From an uncultured Agathobacter sp. (GTDB taxonomy: Bacteria > Bacillota > Clostridia > Lachnospirales > Lachnospiraceae), in assembly GCA_945910395.1 (NCBI GenBank), contig CAMDYX010000009.1, positions 1 through 59,763 of the forward strand: a DNA stretch of 59,763 nt, written 5' to 3'. Below are positions 1-8,389 of this stretch, in pieces. The notes under the pieces were generated by a model. That model had not been told where the DNA came from. It did not search any database and was given only the letters and a program-made list of their open reading frames with translations. The number at the start of each line of letters is the position of its first letter. Within the stretch, counting starts at the first letter, position 1. The position numbers were made by a program, and so were the translations under genes.

Positions 1-1030
1 CTGCCTGATGCACAAATACAGTCATGGTATCGATTCCGGAAGGCATATGCTCAATGGAAATTCCATTTTCCTCAAAGGCCTGAAGGGCTTTCCGGCAGAA
101 TCCAACTTCTGAATTCATCATATCCTTATCGATATTAACCGCTACAAATCCCTTCTTTCCCGCAACTCCGGTAATGGTAAAGTCAGGCTTCTGGCAGGTG
201 CTTTCCACGATCAGCGTTCCCTCTGCCTCCGGGTCATTGGTATTTCGAATATTAATCGGAATACCGGCCTTGCGAACCGGGAAGATTGCATCCTCATGAA
301 GCACAGAAGCTCCCATATAGGAAAGCTCTCGAAGCTCTGTATAGGTAATTACCCTTATTGGCTCCGGATTCTTTACAATTCTCGGATCTGCCACGAGACA
401 TCCGGAAACATCGGTCCAGTTCTCGTAAATGCTTGCCTTGCATGCTTTTGCAACAATCGATCCTGTAATATCTGATCCGCCTCTTGAAAATGTATGCACA
501 GTACCGTCCGGAAGGGCACCATAGAATCCAGGAATAACCGCTTTCTCTGACTTTGCAAGTCTGGCAGAAAGAACCGTATTGGTCTTATCCGCATCAAAGT
601 TTCCATTCTCGTCAAAGAAAATAACCGTTGCAGCATCGATAAATTCATATCCAAGATAATCTGCCATGATAATACCATTTAAATATTCACCACGGGAAGC
701 GGCATAATCGCTTCCTGCTTTTTCCTTAAATTTTGCGGAAATTGTTTTAAATTCTTCATCCAGAGAGGTTTTTAACTGTAACCCATTGATAATAGAATCA
801 TAACGTTCCTTTATTTTCATTAACTGTACGCGGAAATCTTCCCCGGCTTCAGCAAGTGCATAACATGCATACAGCATATCCGTAACCTTTGTGTCCTTGG
901 AATTTCTTTTTCCGGGTGCACTGGGTACGACATATTTTCTGGTCTCATCTGCACGAATGATGCTTCCAACCTTCATAAACTGCTCAGCGCTCGCAAGAGA
1001 GCTGCCACCAAACTTTACAACCTTAACCAT
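1..1030 (-). CDS. lysC: Aspartate kinase (partial, C-terminus beyond window)
   Basis: Reads from ATG at 1030 off the left edge, 343 codons visible. It phosphorylates L-aspartate, the first step of the Lys/Thr/Met branch. The N-terminus carries the kinase signature KFGGSSLA. Further in are SRGGSDITG and YENWTDVSGC, typical substrate and ATP contacts. Near the window edge GKKGFVAVNIDK begins the regulatory ACT region. Nothing indicates a fused homoserine dehydrogenase in the visible part. A GAGGAG-type site precedes the ATG. The leader from the promoter at 1070-1098 is only about 35 nt, so there is no room for a lysine riboswitch. The symbol lysC is by family; the isozyme cannot be told from a partial sequence. 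Confidence 0.93.
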   Translation of the reverse strand, partial: MVKVVKFGGSSLASAEQFMKVGSIIRADETRKYVVPSAPGKRNSKDTKVTDMLYACYALAEAGEDFRVQLMKIKERYDSIINGLQLKTSLDEEFKTISAKFKEKAGSDYAASRGEYLNGIIMADYLGYEFIDAATVIFFDENGNFDADKTNTVLSARLAKSEKAVIPGFYGALPDGTVHTFSRGGSDITGSIVAKACKASIYENWTDVSGCLVADPRIVKNPEPIRVITYTELRELSYMGASVLHEDAIFPVRKAGIPINIRNTNDPEAEGTLIVESTCQKPDFTITGVAGKKGFVAVNIDKDMMNSEVGFCRKALQAFEENGISIEHMPSGIDTMTVFVHQA

Positions 1031-1069
1031 TTTTCATGCTCCTCTTTCTATAAAAACACATACGCGCAC

Positions 1070-1098
1070 ATTATAGCGCCAAACCCGACCTACGTCAA
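1070..1098 (-). promoter_or_regulatory. Sigma-A promoter of the aspartokinase gene
   Basis: TTGACG (1093-1098), a 17-nt spacer and a consensus TATAAT (1070-1075) on the minus strand, about 40 nt upstream of the aspartokinase ATG. Confidence 0.8.
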
Positions 1099-1124
1099 TT
1101 TATTTCTTTTTTTGCGCTATTTCC

Positions 1125-1607
1125 CTATTCAATATATGCGGTTTCCATATCAAAGGTTCCCGTGCCCTTATCAATGGTCAGGATTCCATAGGAGGGTGGA
1201 ATCTGATACCCTGGGGCGCCGATGCTTCCCGGATTAAACAGCCTTACCCCGTTTGTCCAGTCGTAGAACACCTTGTGTGTATGTCCGAAAAGAGCCAGAT
1301 CCACCGCCTTTTCCCTCGCAGAAAGTTCGATATTTAAGAGCCCCCTTTTCACATTGTAGGTATGTCCATGGCAAATGAGGATGCGGGTCCCTTCAATATC
1401 AAGTATCTTCTCCGCAGAGGCCATGGTGCAGTCGCAGTTTCCCGGAACACATTCAAACATAATGTCTTTCAAATTCTCCGAAAGCCTTATTGCATCCGAT
1501 ATACAGTCTCCCAGATGTATGATCATATCCGGCTTTACCAGCTCTGCGGCATACACCATATTTTCCATATTTCCATGTGAATCACTTAAAACCAATATTC
1601 GCTTCAT
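1125..1607 (-). CDS. YfcE/MJ0936-family metallophosphoesterase
   Basis: A 160-residue calcineurin-fold phosphodiesterase, probably cytosolic and binding two metals. The metal ligands appear in order: SDSHGN near the N-terminus, HLGDC, PGNCD, CHGH and FGHTH, the full set for the YfcE family. The frame is open 22 codons further upstream, but ATG at 1607 is preceded by AAGGAG seven bases away and starts directly with the conserved MKRILVLSDSHG strand, so this start was chosen. It follows the small Cys-rich gene and its hairpin on the same strand. The physiological substrate is unknown. Confidence 0.88.
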   Translation of the reverse strand: MKRILVLSDSHGNMENMVYAAELVKPDMIIHLGDCISDAIRLSENLKDIMFECVPGNCDCTMASAEKILDIEGTRILICHGHTYNVKRGLLNIELSAREKAVDLALFGHTHKVFYDWTNGVRLFNPGSIGAPGYQIPPSYGILTIDKGTGTFDMETAYIE

Positions 1608-1659
1608 GCCCGATCTCCTTAAACGTGATACGGCTTTTTCTATCACAAAAATAAAACTC

Positions 1660-1683
1660 CTGTCCGGCCCCATTGCCGAACAG
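1660..1683 (-). terminator. Intrinsic terminator after the Cys-rich peptide gene
   Basis: Nine-base stem CTGTTCGGC/GCCGGACAG (one G-T pair) followed on the minus strand by GAGTTTTATTTTTG. It lies 25 nt past the stop of the 58-residue gene and before the YfcE start. Confidence 0.6.
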
Positions 1684-1707
1684 AAGTCTCTTCATACATA
1701 TTAGCAC

Positions 1708-1884
1708 TTATGCCAAACGCTTCCACTGTTTACTACATTTATAATAGGAATAGAACATGCACTTCTCCGCCTGCTCACATCTATTTGGTGCAGTCTCAAT
1801 ATTGCACTGGCAATTCACGATTGCATCAGCCTTTCCCTTACAGGTTCCCTTAATCATTACTTCATCTAAGATCTCGTCTGACAT
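1708..1884 (-). CDS. Cys-rich 58-residue peptide, unknown function
   Basis: ATG at 1884, stop at 1708, 58 residues. Start supported by an AGGAG site seven bases upstream and a TATAAT at 1953-1958 without a clear -35. It has six cysteines, in GTCKG, a CQC pair, NRCEQ, EKCMF and YKCSK, and ends KQWKRLA. The spacing suggests a small metal-binding or disulfide-bonded fold, with no signal peptide. It does not match the SCIFF ranthipeptide precursor pattern, and no radical-SAM maturase is adjacent. It has its own promoter-like site and terminator. I do not recognise the family. Confidence 0.7.
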   Translation of the reverse strand: MSDEILDEVMIKGTCKGKADAIVNCQCNIETAPNRCEQAEKCMFYSYYKCSKQWKRLA

Positions 1885-2052
1885 TTTCTTACTCCTTAGC
1901 TTAACAATGCTTTTATAAAATATTTACAATGTTTTGTTTCCTAACGAGATTGATTATACTAGATGTTGTGGTTGAAATCCATAAGGCAATATACCCAAAA
2001 TAGAAAAAATTCTTTGTAAAAAATTCCCTCTTGACGAAAAGGGCAAAATCGG

Positions 2053-3126
2053 CTAGTGCAAAGTTACACGCATTTTAACCGGATTATGGTCTGACGCCGC
2101 AAAGTCCAGATCTAACGTGGAGACCTCCTCTATGGTCACATTGGAAGACACAATGAATCCATCAATCAGATAATACTGAAAGTTCTCTTTATCTGCACCC
2201 TCATATGGGGAATCCAAAGAACGGCAGGTCGCAGCAGAATTGTCCGTCGCAAACGTAAGACCCTCTTTAAATTCACTCACATCAATGCTTCCCGGCTGCC
2301 ACATGCCTTCATATACCGGATAAGCACTCACATCCACATCGGAAAATTCCTGATTAAAATCGCCTCCGGCAATGACATAGTTTCCGGCAGCAGCTTCCGC
2401 CTCCAGAATGTCTCTTAGCCTTTTCGTCTGGGCCGCTTTCCCTTCTCCGGAGTCGTAGGCTTCCAGATGCAGGTTCACCAATACCAGCTCCTTGTCGCTT
2501 CCTTCAATGGGAACCCGGTCCACCATCAGACATCTCTTTAGGTTCGCAATCCTTACCGGATATGAAAACGGGCAGGGAAGCTTTACTCTTGTGGAATCAG
2601 TTATGGGATAAGAAGAAAAGGTTGCGATTCCGCTATTTACCTTACCGATTGGCGGAATTGGATATGGTACATACGGTACCTTAAAATTATACGCAAAGCT
2701 GCTTTGATATCCTTCCAATCCTCCCATGAACACCTTCATTTCGTTGATATGATAGGTTCTCTTTGAATTTTCATCCATTTCCTGAACAAACAGTACATCC
2801 GGTGCTTCTTCTTCAATTGTTAAAAGAATACTGTTTAGGTTTTCCTTCACCCGCTCCTTTGTGGAAGGCATTACATGTGTTCCACCATCCATAAAGAAAT
2901 CTGCATTATCTCCTAATGCGCCAAAACCAATATTCCAGGTCATAATCGTTAAGGAGTCTCCTTCGTGAAGCTCCTTTGATGCATTCCCCTGTATAGCAAG
3001 AGAAACTGTGTCCTCCGGTTTATATTCTGTAACCGTAAGCACAAGAATAAAACCTACCGCAAATAGTACCACTGCCGCAAGGAGAATACCGATCCATTTT
3101 CCCAGTTTCAACAACACTTTCTTCAT
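2053..3126 (-). CDS. Endonuclease/exonuclease/phosphatase-family protein, membrane-anchored
   Basis: A 357-residue protein of the EEP fold (DNase I/sphingomyelinase type). An N-terminal hydrophobic helix (about residues 10-35) anchors a catalytic domain facing outward. Fold motifs visible: TWNIGFG, the metal-binding Glu in FVQEMDE, NLHLEAYDSG, GGDFNQ and C-terminal SDHNPV. The upstream in-frame ATG at 3132 sits directly on the GGGGG ribosome site, so the second ATG at 3126 (six-base spacing) is the better start. The substrate may be a phosphodiester lipid or nucleic acid; sequence alone does not decide. It follows the alpha/beta hydrolase by 10 bases and is probably co-transcribed with it and pnuC. 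Confidence 0.85.
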   Translation of the reverse strand: MKKVLLKLGKWIGILLAAVVLFAVGFILVLTVTEYKPEDTVSLAIQGNASKELHEGDSLTIMTWNIGFGALGDNADFFMDGGTHVMPSTKERVKENLNSILLTIEEEAPDVLFVQEMDENSKRTYHINEMKVFMGGLEGYQSSFAYNFKVPYVPYPIPPIGKVNSGIATFSSYPITDSTRVKLPCPFSYPVRIANLKRCLMVDRVPIEGSDKELVLVNLHLEAYDSGEGKAAQTKRLRDILEAEAAAGNYVIAGGDFNQEFSDVDVSAYPVYEGMWQPGSIDVSEFKEGLTFATDNSAATCRSLDSPYEGADKENFQYYLIDGFIVSSNVTIEEVSTLDLDFAASDHNPVKMRVTLH

Positions 3127-3136
3127 ATACATCCCC

Positions 3137-4174
3137 CTATTTCTCTATCTCTTCTACTCCCATTTCGAGTTTGTGTTCCTCATAGAAAGAAAAAACACGA
3201 TCAAAAAAAGAACTTCGTACCGGCTCTAATGCATTGAATATCTCATGCTTGGAATCCGGGAAACGCAAAAGCGTCGCGTTTTTTGCACGTTTTGCAAAAG
3301 TCTCCTGTGCCTTGGGCAATACCATGGTATCCTGCCCTGCCTGGGCGATAAGGATCGGAATCTCCACTTTCCCTGCATTTTTTAAAGCTTTTTTACAAGC
3401 CTCTATTGCAGCTTTCGTCCATCCGTAAGTTGCTCCATAGGTCTGATACTGAACATTCTGCTGACGAAGCTTAAAAATATAGGCATATCTTTGTTCCGAC
3501 AGCGCGCTGCTGGTATCAAAAGCATACTTATTGTCAAACCCATGCTTTCCCGGCACAAATTTCGTCTGCCAGCCTGCGATTTTCGCCCATGTGGTAAGAA
3601 GCCGTACCATCGGCTTCGGAATCTTCCCACATGAAAGCTCAAGCATCGGAGAGCTTAAGACTGCAGCCTCAAAATACCCCGGATACTCCTCTAAAAACCT
3701 TACTCCAATACAGCCTCCCATGGAATGGGCGAACAAAAACAGCTTTGCATTTGGACTCTCTCTTTTTACAATCTGATCCATGAATATTTTAAAATCCGTC
3801 ACATACTGTGAAAAGTCCGTTATGTGAACCTTATCCGGTTCCTCCACCTCCCGATAGGAGTAGCCGTGCCCCCGGTGCTCCGGAATGTAAACCGAATATC
3901 CAAGCTGATAAAAATAGTAAATCAGCTCATCATACTTTCTTACAAACTCGCAGAATCCATGGGATATAACGACTGCCGCTCTTTCATTGGGATGTTTTAG
4001 ATAGACATAATGAATCCTTTTTTCTTCATGTCCGAAAAAGGTTCCTTCTTTATAATTCTCTTGGCGAAATTCCGAAAGGTCGGTATTCATTCGCTCTTCA
4101 AAATCATCCTCCCCGATGAAAAAGCCCTCATGTTCCCATACTTTTTCCACGTTTCTTTTTCCCCCTATCGTCAA
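3137..4174 (-). CDS. Alpha/beta hydrolase, lysophospholipase/monoglyceride lipase type
   Basis: A 345-residue cytosolic serine hydrolase. VISHGFCEF supplies the oxyanion region, FAHSMGG the nucleophile elbow, QDTMVL the acidic residue and SKHEIF the catalytic histidine, matching the PldB/monoacylglycerol lipase group. The ATG overlaps the pnuC stop as ATGA (4171-4174), which implies translational coupling. Next to an EEP-fold phosphodiesterase it could act in phospholipid turnover; that is inference from the neighbourhood. Confidence 0.85.
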   Translation of the reverse strand: MTIGGKRNVEKVWEHEGFFIGEDDFEERMNTDLSEFRQENYKEGTFFGHEEKRIHYVYLKHPNERAAVVISHGFCEFVRKYDELIYYFYQLGYSVYIPEHRGHGYSYREVEEPDKVHITDFSQYVTDFKIFMDQIVKRESPNAKLFLFAHSMGGCIGVRFLEEYPGYFEAAVLSSPMLELSCGKIPKPMVRLLTTWAKIAGWQTKFVPGKHGFDNKYAFDTSSALSEQRYAYIFKLRQQNVQYQTYGATYGWTKAAIEACKKALKNAGKVEIPILIAQAGQDTMVLPKAQETFAKRAKNATLLRFPDSKHEIFNALEPVRSSFFDRVFSFYEEHKLEMGVEEIEK

Positions 4175-4863
4175 TTGGAAGGCGCTTCACCCGAAGCAGC
4201 TTCTCTTCTTCTCCAGCATATAAAGCCATACATATCATTAAAAAGAAAAATCACAAAATTTATCAATACAGAAATGTAAACCGGATTTTCTATAGACGCC
4301 AATCCCCATAGAATGATCAGAACAATATCATTGGCTGCATACCCCAGCGCATAGTAGGATGATCGAAGCATCGTAAGTGTTGCGGCCACAAAGCTTGTAG
4401 TAATAGAAATCGTGCTAAACACCAAATTCGGCGTGTGAAACGCCTTCAGAATATAGTAAGAAGCAATCGTGACAATAATTCCAAAGAATGCTATTCCGGT
4501 CATATGCCTCTTTGTCAATCTTTGAATTGCCACTTCCCTTCCATTTTTCGCAGGATTTTTTATCCAGGTTATCGTTGACCATATTGCCATCGGCATAGTC
4601 ATTCCCAGATAAGTAATCATCTCTCCCCAGTACTGAAACTGCCAGGAAATTATCCCATAAAGAACACTAAAAATAATCATCAAAATCTGTGCCCACACAT
4701 TCCCTTTTGCAGCAAAAATCAGAGATGTTATTCCAATCCATGCCGCTATGAGTGTAAGTAAGCTGTGGGTCTGGGACAGAATACTCGTAAGGGATATAAT
4801 AAGCAGGGAGCCTACCCAAATTCCCCATTCTTTTTTGGTAAGATTTTTTAAAGGATTAACCAT
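4171..4863 (-). CDS. pnuC: PnuC-type nicotinamide riboside transporter
   Basis: A 230-residue polytopic membrane protein with about seven hydrophobic helices. Family hallmarks: a conserved Trp-rich region (ISWQFQYWGEMITYLGM, then ITWIKNP) and a late helix YYALGYAANDIVLIILW. PnuC imports nicotinamide riboside, trapped by phosphorylation inside. It is first in an operon with the overlapping hydrolase gene. The ribosome site before ATG 4863 is weak. The leader is about 45 nt, and no riboswitch was recognised. Confidence 0.88.
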   Translation of the reverse strand: MVNPLKNLTKKEWGIWVGSLLIISLTSILSQTHSLLTLIAAWIGITSLIFAAKGNVWAQILMIIFSVLYGIISWQFQYWGEMITYLGMTMPMAIWSTITWIKNPAKNGREVAIQRLTKRHMTGIAFFGIIVTIASYYILKAFHTPNLVFSTISITTSFVAATLTMLRSSYYALGYAANDIVLIILWGLASIENPVYISVLINFVIFLFNDMYGFICWRRREAASGEAPSN

Positions 4864-4915
4864 AATCTGCTATCTATATCTCTAAGGATTCTCCTATCTT
4901 CTTACTCCTATTTGC

Positions 4916-4944
4916 ATTGTACTACAAGCGGGAGCGGTTTTCAA
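4916..4944 (-). promoter_or_regulatory. Sigma-A promoter of the pnuC operon
   Basis: TTGAAA (4939-4944), 17-nt spacer, TACAAT (4916-4921) on the minus strand. It lies in the 86-nt gap before pnuC and its -35 touches the ALDH 3' end. Confidence 0.65.
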
Positions 4945-4949
4945 TTTAG

Positions 4950-6332
4950 CTATTTTAAGAATCTATGCAAAAGTGTTTCATATAATTTACTCTTATATGG
5001 CTGATAACGCATGGGCAGATCCATCCAGGTCTTTTTATCCACAATGGATTTGTAATGGGAAAAGGTATCAAATCCATCTCTTCCGTGATAGGCCCCCATT
5101 CCGCTTTCTCCCACACCGCCGAAGCCCATTTCGCTTGTTGCAAGATGGATAACCACATCATTGATGCAGCCGCCGCCGTAAGACAGCTCTGTTGTCACCC
5201 GGCGGATATGATTCCTGTTGCTTGAAAACAGATACAGTGCCAAGGGCTTATCCTTGTCCTTGAATTCCTCAACAACCGTGTCAAAATCATCAAAAGTCAA
5301 AATCGGCATGATAGGGCCGAAGATTTCTTCGCCCATCACAGCATCGTCATAGGTTACGTTATCCATAACAGTAGGCGCAATCTGGCAGGTATCCGCATTG
5401 GTTTCGCCGCCAAGCACCACCTTATTCTGATCGATCAGGCCACACAGACGTAAAAAATGCTTTTCGTTGATGATTTTTCCGTAATCCTTGTTTCCCAGCG
5501 GATTTTCTCCGTATTGCAATCGGATTTGCTTTACCACCTCTGCGACAAAAGCATCTTTTACAGAGCTTTCGCAGAGAATATAGTCGGGCGCAACACAGGT
5601 CTGTCCGCAGTTGAGATATTTACCAAATACAATTCGCTTGGCGGCAAGCTTCATATTGGCACTTGCATCTACGATACACGGACTTTTTCCGCCGAGCTCC
5701 AGCACTGCCGGAGTCAGATGCTCGGCAGTATGACGAAGGACCTCCTTGCCCACTGCCTGACTGCCTGTAAAGAATACAAAATCAAATTTTTGATCAAGCA
5801 AAGCCTGGTTTTCTGCCCTTCCTCCGGTCACAACAGCCACATATTCCGAAGCGAAGCACTCGCCGATGATCTTCTCAATGATCTTACTGGTTGCCGGGGA
5901 ATAGGCGCTGGGTTTTACAATGGCCGTGTTTCCTGCTGCAATGGCATCCGCAAGGGGATCGATGGTTAAAAGGAACGGATAATTCCAAGGGCTCATGATC
6001 AGTGTGTTGCCGTACGGAACCGGCTGCTTGAAGCTTTTGGAGGCAAACTGGGAAAGAGGAGTATGAACCGTCTTTCTCTTTGCGTATCTTTTTGTATGAC
6101 GAATCATGTGTGAGATTTCAGACAGCACCAGGCCGCTTTCACACATGAAGCCTTCAAAATGGCTTTTTCCAAGATCCGATGTCAGGGCATCATGAATCTC
6201 GGTTTCATATTTTTTTACCGTAGCATACAACCTTTTCAACTGCTCGATGCGAAATGCTACTGGGATCGTGACCCCGCTTTTATAGTATGCCTGCTGCTTT
6301 TCCAACAAGCCTTTGATTTCTGTTTCGGTCAT
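4950..6332 (-). CDS. NAD(P)-dependent aldehyde dehydrogenase, class 3/YwdH type
   Basis: A 460-residue enzyme oxidising aldehydes to acids. Catalytic Glu lies in LELGGKSPC and nucleophilic Cys in NCGQTCVAP; the cofactor region SPWNYPF and KPSAYSPATS is intact. Length and the basic C-terminal tail (YKSKLYETLLHRFLK) fit the class 3/fatty-aldehyde group, not the 480-500-residue betaine type. The frame opens seven codons earlier, but ATG 6332 has GGAG at good spacing and begins one base after the ADH stop, so the two are coupled. It is the last gene of marR-ADH-ALDH and probably detoxifies or oxidises the aldehyde made by its partner. Confidence 0.92.
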   Translation of the reverse strand: MTETEIKGLLEKQQAYYKSGVTIPVAFRIEQLKRLYATVKKYETEIHDALTSDLGKSHFEGFMCESGLVLSEISHMIRHTKRYAKRKTVHTPLSQFASKSFKQPVPYGNTLIMSPWNYPFLLTIDPLADAIAAGNTAIVKPSAYSPATSKIIEKIIGECFASEYVAVVTGGRAENQALLDQKFDFVFFTGSQAVGKEVLRHTAEHLTPAVLELGGKSPCIVDASANMKLAAKRIVFGKYLNCGQTCVAPDYILCESSVKDAFVAEVVKQIRLQYGENPLGNKDYGKIINEKHFLRLCGLIDQNKVVLGGETNADTCQIAPTVMDNVTYDDAVMGEEIFGPIMPILTFDDFDTVVEEFKDKDKPLALYLFSSNRNHIRRVTTELSYGGGCINDVVIHLATSEMGFGGVGESGMGAYHGRDGFDTFSHYKSIVDKKTWMDLPMRYQPYKSKLYETLLHRFLK

Positions 6333-6333
6333 T

Positions 6334-7542
6334 TTATTTACTCCAATCTGCAATCTGATAATAGAATTGTTCCAGTTCTTTCCGGGTCATCAGTACCGGC
6401 ACAGGATAAAGAGGATTTGCTTCCTTTTCTGCAAATTTTGCCATTTGAAGAATATCCTCCTCCTTGATGTCGGGCAATTTATTGGGAATTCCCATCTTAG
6501 CGTTCAGCGCCTTGATTGCTCCGATGAATTTTTTCGCTCCTGCCTCGTAAGAATCACTCTCGGTGCACACCCCAGCGGCAATTCCAAGGCGATGGAGCTT
6601 CTTGTATGCACGCTCCCCGTAGGCTTCTAATACGTAGGGCATGATAACCGCATTGGCAAGGCCGTGGGGAGTGCCGTATTTTCCACCGAGGGAATGTGCA
6701 ACAGCATGAATATATCCTACATAGGATTTCGAGAAGGAAATTCCTGCTTTATATGCAGCATGAAGCATATGTTCCTTTGCCTCGTGGTTATTCCCTTCCT
6801 TATAGGCAGTTTCAATATTCTCGAATACAAGCCTAGTTGCTTCCAGGGCAAGACTGCGTGTTTCCGTTGTGGTAGAACGCCCGATATAGGCTTCTACTGC
6901 ATGGGTAAGGGCATCCATTCCGGTTGTGGCGGTAAGCTGCGGGGGCAGTGAATAGGTAAGAGTTGCATCCAGTACTGCATAGTGGGGAATCAGAGGAAAA
7001 CTCATAAGCGCATACTTGTGATGAGCAGCCGGATCTGTAATAACGGCTGCAAGGGTTGTTTCGCTTCCGGTTCCGGCAGTTGTAGGAATGGCAATCAAGG
7101 TAGGAAGTCTGCGCAGAACCTTCAATATACCGCCTAACTGATTCAAGGAGCGTTTCGGGTAAACGGCTCTTGCCCCCACGGCCTTTGCACAATCCATTGC
7201 GGAACCGCCACCAATCGCTATTAAGGCATCACACTGACAGCTATGATACATTTTAAGTGCATCTTCTACATTTGCAACGGTAGGATTGGGTTGTGTACCA
7301 TCGTAAACGGCATAAGAAATTCCACTTGTCTGCAATGCCTGTTCCACCGGATGGACTAATCCATGATCCCGAATTCCTTTATCTGTCACAATGAGGACCG
7401 AATGGATCTTTTCTTTTTTGAATACGTAATCCAGATCAGCACAGGAATTTACAATTTCCGGCTCTCTGTAAGGAAGCACCGGAAGTGCCAATCGAAATGC
7501 CGTCTGAAACACACGGCAGAATACTGCTTTTAGAAAAAACAT
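6334..7542 (-). CDS. Iron-containing (group III) alcohol dehydrogenase
   Basis: A 402-residue NAD(P)-dependent dehydrogenase. Visible motifs: nucleotide site GGGSAMDCAK, TTAGTGSETT, and metal ligands in DALTHAVEAY and HAVAHSLGGKYGTPHG. It is somewhat longer than the typical 385 residues because of an N-terminal stretch (residues 1-25). Second gene of the operon, 12 bases after marR and coupled to the aldehyde dehydrogenase. With ALDH it forms an alcohol-aldehyde-acid pair; the substrate is unknown. Confidence 0.92.
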   Translation of the reverse strand: MFFLKAVFCRVFQTAFRLALPVLPYREPEIVNSCADLDYVFKKEKIHSVLIVTDKGIRDHGLVHPVEQALQTSGISYAVYDGTQPNPTVANVEDALKMYHSCQCDALIAIGGGSAMDCAKAVGARAVYPKRSLNQLGGILKVLRRLPTLIAIPTTAGTGSETTLAAVITDPAAHHKYALMSFPLIPHYAVLDATLTYSLPPQLTATTGMDALTHAVEAYIGRSTTTETRSLALEATRLVFENIETAYKEGNNHEAKEHMLHAAYKAGISFSKSYVGYIHAVAHSLGGKYGTPHGLANAVIMPYVLEAYGERAYKKLHRLGIAAGVCTESDSYEAGAKKFIGAIKALNAKMGIPNKLPDIKEEDILQMAKFAEKEANPLYPVPVLMTRKELEQFYYQIADWSK

Positions 7543-7554
7543 AGTTACTCCTCC

Positions 7555-8001
7555 TTATTTCAGGCCGCTTTTTGAAACGGCTTCCAGTCTATCACTGATG
7601 ATGGAAAGGCTGCGATAAAAAGCAGCTCTTTCTTCCTCTGTGAGGTCTACACTGATTTCGTCAAGAACACTGTCAATTTTTTCAGTAACCTTCTTTCCTG
7701 CTTCGATGCCTTTATCCGTCAAAAGTAGCGGACTTTTATAGCGTTTGGCACTTTGGGCTTCACGGGTAAGAAAGCCATTTGTTTCAAGGTAATCGAGTGC
7801 TCTTGAAATCGTTGCCTTATCCTCCTCACAGCGTTCGCAAAGCTCTGTTGCGGTCAAACCGTTTGCAAGATATAAAAAATAAAGGCAGGAAACATGCACG
7901 CTTCGCAGGTTATATTCAGCCATCTTTTGATTCTTTATTTTTCGTATGTTACGGCTGATGCGATTGATCAAAACCGTAAAAGTCTCAAACCTTTCCTGCA
8001 T
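7555..8001 (-). CDS. MarR-family transcriptional regulator
   Basis: A 148-residue winged-helix regulator. The wHTH is TATELCERCEEDKATISRAL, followed by the wing region with SAKRYKSPLLLTDKG, as in MarR proteins; flanking helices form the dimer interface. The frame is open to 8082, but ATG 8001 has a perfect AGGAGG eight bases upstream and starts at the first dimerisation helix, and the longer version would run through the promoter and operators. Two similar palindromes flank its promoter, so the gene probably controls itself and the downstream dehydrogenases, with release by an aldehyde or related ligand (inference). Confidence 0.9.
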   Translation of the reverse strand: MQERFETFTVLINRISRNIRKIKNQKMAEYNLRSVHVSCLYFLYLANGLTATELCERCEEDKATISRALDYLETNGFLTREAQSAKRYKSPLLLTDKGIEAGKKVTEKIDSVLDEISVDLTEEERAAFYRSLSIISDRLEAVSKSGLK

Positions 8002-8021
8002 GCTTCGTACCTCCTCGGTGC

Positions 8022-8082
8022 TTGTTGAACCTTCAACAACGATAGGCAAAACTATATCACTCGCCTGTTGAAATGTCAACAA
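8022..8082 (-). promoter_or_regulatory. marR-ADH-ALDH promoter with two MarR operators
   Basis: On the minus strand TTGACA (8074-8079), 17 nt and TATAGT (8051-8056). Operator 1 at 8022-8039 is a perfect 18-bp palindrome TTGTTGAA-CC-TTCAACAA lying just after the expected transcription start. Operator 2 at 8065-8082 matches it in 16 of 18 positions apart from the two central bases' variation and covers the -35. Centres are 43 bp apart, about four turns. This is a classic repressor layout. Confidence 0.85.
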
Positions 8083-8112
8083 GTAAGGCTTTATATGAAA
8101 GGTATTACATCT

Positions 8113-8294
8113 ATCCCATTTCGGAATTGTGTTCCCGAATGAATTTGCATATTTGAATCAGAACACACTCTCGTTTGTAAAAAGCGTAACGGTACTAAAT
8201 TCGCAATAAATTGCTCATTAAGTGCCGACGCTTTTTAACCGTTCTGATTCAAATAGCAAAATTCATTCTTAGGAACGCAATTCCGAAATGGGAT
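8113..8294 (+). repeat. 182-bp palindromic element, copy A
   Basis: Begins ATCCCATTTCGGAATTG and ends CAATTCCGAAATGGGAT. Inner parts include AAAAAGCGT/ACGCTTTTT and a tip GCAAT-AA-ATTGC. The whole element can fold into one long imperfect hairpin. It lies 31 bp upstream of the marR operator 2. Core orientation is forward on the plus strand, opposite to marR transcription. Confidence 0.92.
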
Positions 8295-8316
8295 TTATAT
8301 GAATCGCATGAAAATA

Positions 8317-8338
8317 CCCGCAGGATTTCTCCTGCGGG
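8317..8338. other. GC-rich hairpin, possible weak terminator
   Basis: Perfect 9-bp stem CCCGCAGGA/TCCTGCGGG with a 4-nt loop. On the minus strand it is followed only by TATTTTC, so termination would be weak. It could end transcripts coming from the minus-strand island. Confidence 0.45.
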
Positions 8339-8389
8339 GAAATAGCAATTGACCGCGCTCTTTGATTAAGTGTGGGTAGATATTAGGAT

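Noticed and set aside
1030-1124. Lysine riboswitch before aspartokinase
   Set aside because: Promoter lies about 40 bp from the start codon, leaving a leader far too short.
5457-5969. 170-residue plus-strand frame
   Set aside because: Lies wholly opposite the aldehyde dehydrogenase gene, whose catalytic motifs are intact; a shadow frame.
8113-8294. Palindromic element as a simple intrinsic terminator
   Set aside because: It is far too long, has no T-tail, and occurs inside operons such as trkA-trkH and metI-metQ and in divergent promoter regions.
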